DNA of 64,000 bases from Siccirubricoccus sp. G192 (lineage in GTDB: Bacteria > Pseudomonadota > Alphaproteobacteria > Acetobacterales > Acetobacteraceae): NCBI RefSeq assembly GCF_019084075.1, contig NZ_JAHREN010000001.1, forward strand, positions 1,089,501 through 1,153,500, written 5' to 3'. The notes beneath the pieces are model-generated. The model saw nothing but the letters and a program-made list of their open reading frames with translations, searched no databases and was not told the DNA's origin. Each line of letters opens with the position of its first letter. Position 1 is the stretch's first letter. Below are positions 62,255 to 64,000 of this stretch, piece after piece. The position numbers and the translations under genes are program-made.

Positions 62255-63235
62255 ATGAAGCGACGGAGCCTTGGAACGGTGGTCGCAGCGGGTGCCCTGT
62301 CACGACTGGCACCCGGCGCAGCCGAGGCGCAGCCGGCCTGGCCCAGCCAGCCGGTGAGGATCATCGTGCCCTTTCCCGCCGGCGGCACCGCTGATTTGGT
62401 GCCGCGCATCGTGGCAGAGGCGCTCCGGCCGGTCTGGCGGCAGCCGATCGTGATCGACAACCGCGCCGGCGCCGGCGGCAACATCGGCACGGCGCTGGTC
62501 GCGAATGCCGAGCCCGATGGCTACACGCTGCTTGCCTCTCCGCCGCCGCCCATCGCCATCAACCAGCATCTCTATGCCAACCTTCCCTTCGACCCGACGA
62601 AGCTAAAGGCGGTGAGCCTGCTGGCAAGCGCGCCGAATGTCGTGGACGTGTCGATCCGCTCCGGTATCACCTCGCTGGAGGAACTTATCCGGCGCGCGAA
62701 GGCGGAGCCAGGTCGGCTGAACGCGGCCAACCAGGGGCTCGGGACGACGTCGCACCTGACTGCCGTGCTGTTCGAGCACCGCGCCGGCGTCCGCTTCAAT
62801 CACGTGCCCTACAGCGGCACCGCGCCGGCGCTGAATGACTTGGTCGCCGGACATGTGGACGTCTTCTTTGATAACATCGCGTTCTCGTTCCCGAACCACC
62901 TTGCAGGCACGATCCGCATCCTCGCCATCTGCGCGGAGGAGCGCGCGGCGCGGTTGCCGGATATTCCGACCGTCGCCGAAGCCGGGCTCAGCGGGGTTAA
63001 TGCAATAGCCTGGTATGCGGTCATGGCGCCGCGCGACACGCCGGATGCGCTGGTCGCGCGCATCGGCGCCGATGTTGTCGCGGCGGTGCAGCGGCCTGAG
63101 GTCGAGCGGCGCTTGATGGAGCAGGCCTGCAAGCCGGTCGGCAGCCCGCCGACGGAGGCTGCCGCCTTCATCGCCGACGAAACCCGGCTCTGGGGTGAGG
63201 TGGTCCGCCGGACCGGTCTCAGGCTCGGCGGCTGA
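62255..63235 (+). CDS. Bug/TctC-family substrate-binding protein
   Basis: 326 residues with a signal peptide (MKRRSLGTVVAAGALSRLAP). The family blocks are clear: WPSQPVRIIVPFPAGGTADL, PIVIDNRAGAGGNIGTALVA, EPDGYTLLASPPPPIAINQH, FDPTKLKAVSLLASAPNVVD, RFNHVPYSGTAPALNDLVAG HVDVFFDN, LPDIPTVAEAGLSG. It presumably captures the substrate of the monooxygenase encoded just before it. A strong AGAGGGGATC lies ahead of the ATG. Confidence 0.92.
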   Translation: MKRRSLGTVVAAGALSRLAPGAAEAQPAWPSQPVRIIVPFPAGGTADLVPRIVAEALRPVWRQPIVIDNRAGAGGNIGTALVANAEPDGYTLLASPPPPIAINQHLYANLPFDPTKLKAVSLLASAPNVVDVSIRSGITSLEELIRRAKAEPGRLNAANQGLGTTSHLTAVLFEHRAGVRFNHVPYSGTAPALNDLVAGHVDVFFDNIAFSFPNHLAGTIRILAICAEERAARLPDIPTVAEAGLSGVNAIAWYAVMAPRDTPDALVARIGADVVAAVQRPEVERRLMEQACKPVGSPPTEAAAFIADETRLWGEVVRRTGLRLGG

Positions 63236-63404
63236 CCCGATTGCGCTCGCCACCCCTCGTCGTCTGCCCTGCTGCAGCGCTGGCCCAGGGTCTGCACCAC
63301 CGCCGCTCCAAAGCCAACGTTCAAACACTGAGCATCGGGTCCAAAGCCTGCTATGCAGTCGCGGGATACGGGGTGATCGAGGAAGAAGCGGAGCATCTCG
63401 CCCT

Positions 63405-63660
63405 TTAGGCTGCGGCGAGGCGCTGGCTCTCTCGGCTGTGCGTCACTCGCTCACTAGGAAGTCTCCGCAACACGGCCTCAGCCATGTCCTGGCGACCCAG
63501 GGCCGCCAACTCTCGGGCGAGTTCTATCCGCGCCTGCCGATCCTTGGGATTGGCTGTCGCGGCTGCCTTGAAATATCGCAAGGCCGCCAGCCTATTGCCG
63601 CTTTGCCGTGCCGTCACGCATGAACTCCGGCGCATCGGCCGCCAACAAACGATGAAGCAA
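63405..63660 (-). pseudogene. Second copy of the small TPR-like gene, frameshifted
   Basis: From a TTG at 63660 one frame gives MLHRLLAADAPEFMRDGTAK, aligning with MAHRLSPADAPEFMRDGIVA of the gene at 11504. Eight bases missing after GGC shift the frame, and the rest, TARQSGNRLAALRYFKAAAT, ANPKDRQARIELARELAALG, ending SQRLAAA, continues in another frame. About 110 bases of upstream DNA (to about 63765) are also related to those before 11504. So the duplication included the promoter region, and this copy has decayed. Confidence 0.7.
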
Positions 63661-64000
63661 CGCAGTGATCCTTCGCTTCAAGGGGCGGGCTGCAAAGCGC
63701 AACCAAGCTGGATACGGCTCAAAAGGCCAGCTCCAGGTCCATTGCGCAACTTAAAGTTGGGTTATGGGCTAAATTTACTGCGGTTTTGGGGCGTCTGCCA
63801 CCTTCTGATCAAAGCGCTCCCCGGCAGTGCAAGACGGTCGAGGCCGGCAAATGCCGCCAGGAAAGGGCTCTGAGGAGCAGCGGAACGGAAGATGTAGGTA
63901 AAGCTGCGACCGTTGCGCACTCCGGAGCGAGCAGGGCTCGTGTCCCGACGGTTGGTGTAGCAGCTGTGGGTAAGTGGCCTGCCGAAGCGTGCCCCAGGAG
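63661..64000. other. Terminal stretch without a gene
   Basis: The first about 105 bases are the diverged leader shared with the 11504 gene, including the AT-rich AACTTTAAGTTGC palindrome-like element. The remainder to the window end shows no frame of coding quality on either strand. Confidence 0.4.

Noticed and set aside
1..64000. CRISPR arrays, tRNA or rRNA genes
   Set aside because: I saw no regularly spaced repeats and no cloverleaf-like or rRNA-like sequence by reading; a dedicated scan with tRNA and rRNA models would settle it.

Overview
The window is 64 kb of very GC-rich DNA with strong GC3 codon bias. Its gene content includes Bug/TctC-type solute-binding proteins, a type III CoA-transferase operon, an FtsZ tail ending in DVPTFLRRQRN, DnaE2 and many insertion sequences. 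This points to an alphaproteobacterium, most likely Acetobacteraceae (Roseomonas-like). That is inferred from gene content; there is no rRNA or other marker here. I saw no tRNA, rRNA, CRISPR array or phage structural gene. The region looks like an accessory, IS-saturated part of a chromosome or large plasmid.

Layout. 1-3936: a catabolic fragment (hydantoin/Asp-Glu racemase family, branched-chain-type solute-binding protein, flavin monooxygenase), cut on the right by IS6 and IS3 debris (4012-5600). 5621-9736 (minus): an uptake operon (NMT1/THI5-like binding protein, ATPase, permease) with an ATZ/TRZ-type amidohydrolase. 9887-13120: an ISKra4 element, a small TPR-like protein, two small unknown genes and an IS4 remnant. 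13233-15074: membrane hybrid histidine kinase. 15085-18382: two inverted copies of one 1104-bp IS5-family element around a CcdA antitoxin whose toxin gene was cut off by the second copy. 18540-23091: an HxlR regulator divergent from a tight five-gene operon (SDR, DsbA-like isomerase, SDR, GST, CoA-transferase) that resembles glutathione-dependent epoxide catabolism. 23091-27700: IS630 interrupted by IS30, then a single-gene IS66-like element.

27877-42920 is the most notable part. A conventional multicopper oxidase faces away from an operon that begins with a giant (about 2070 residue) MnxG/McoA-like multicopper oxidase. Its partners are an unknown protein, an exported beta-propeller-like protein, a SCO1/SenC copper chaperone, a cytochrome c fused to a periplasmic ligand-binding domain, and a secreted unknown protein. 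All are translationally coupled or nearly so. This looks like an extracytoplasmic metal- or phenol-oxidising system delivering electrons to a c-type cytochrome. Mn(II) oxidation is the leading guess but is not proven. Five single-base frameshifts break the operon as sequenced, four of them in G or C runs. Similar lesions elsewhere in the window suggest either assembly indels or recent decay.

43365-47763: a MITE-like repeat, a HepT/MntA toxin-antitoxin pair, a broken SDR, a spore-photoproduct-lyase-like radical SAM gene and a third IS5 copy. 47834-52336: small unknown genes, a complete three-gene IS66 element and an IS256 stub. 52337-54934 (minus): MarR regulator, Bug protein and O-methyltransferase. 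55238-57923: small membrane ORFs, a topoisomerase III-like remnant, a large unknown gene, a C-terminal fragment of ftsZ and a fragment of the IS5 element. 57966-59744: a chimeric ORF joining a LOV histidine kinase front to the tail of the error-prone polymerase DnaE2. 59835-63660: an IS630 element with a candidate programmed frameshift, an aromatic-ring monooxygenase, a Bug protein and a broken second copy of the TPR-like gene.
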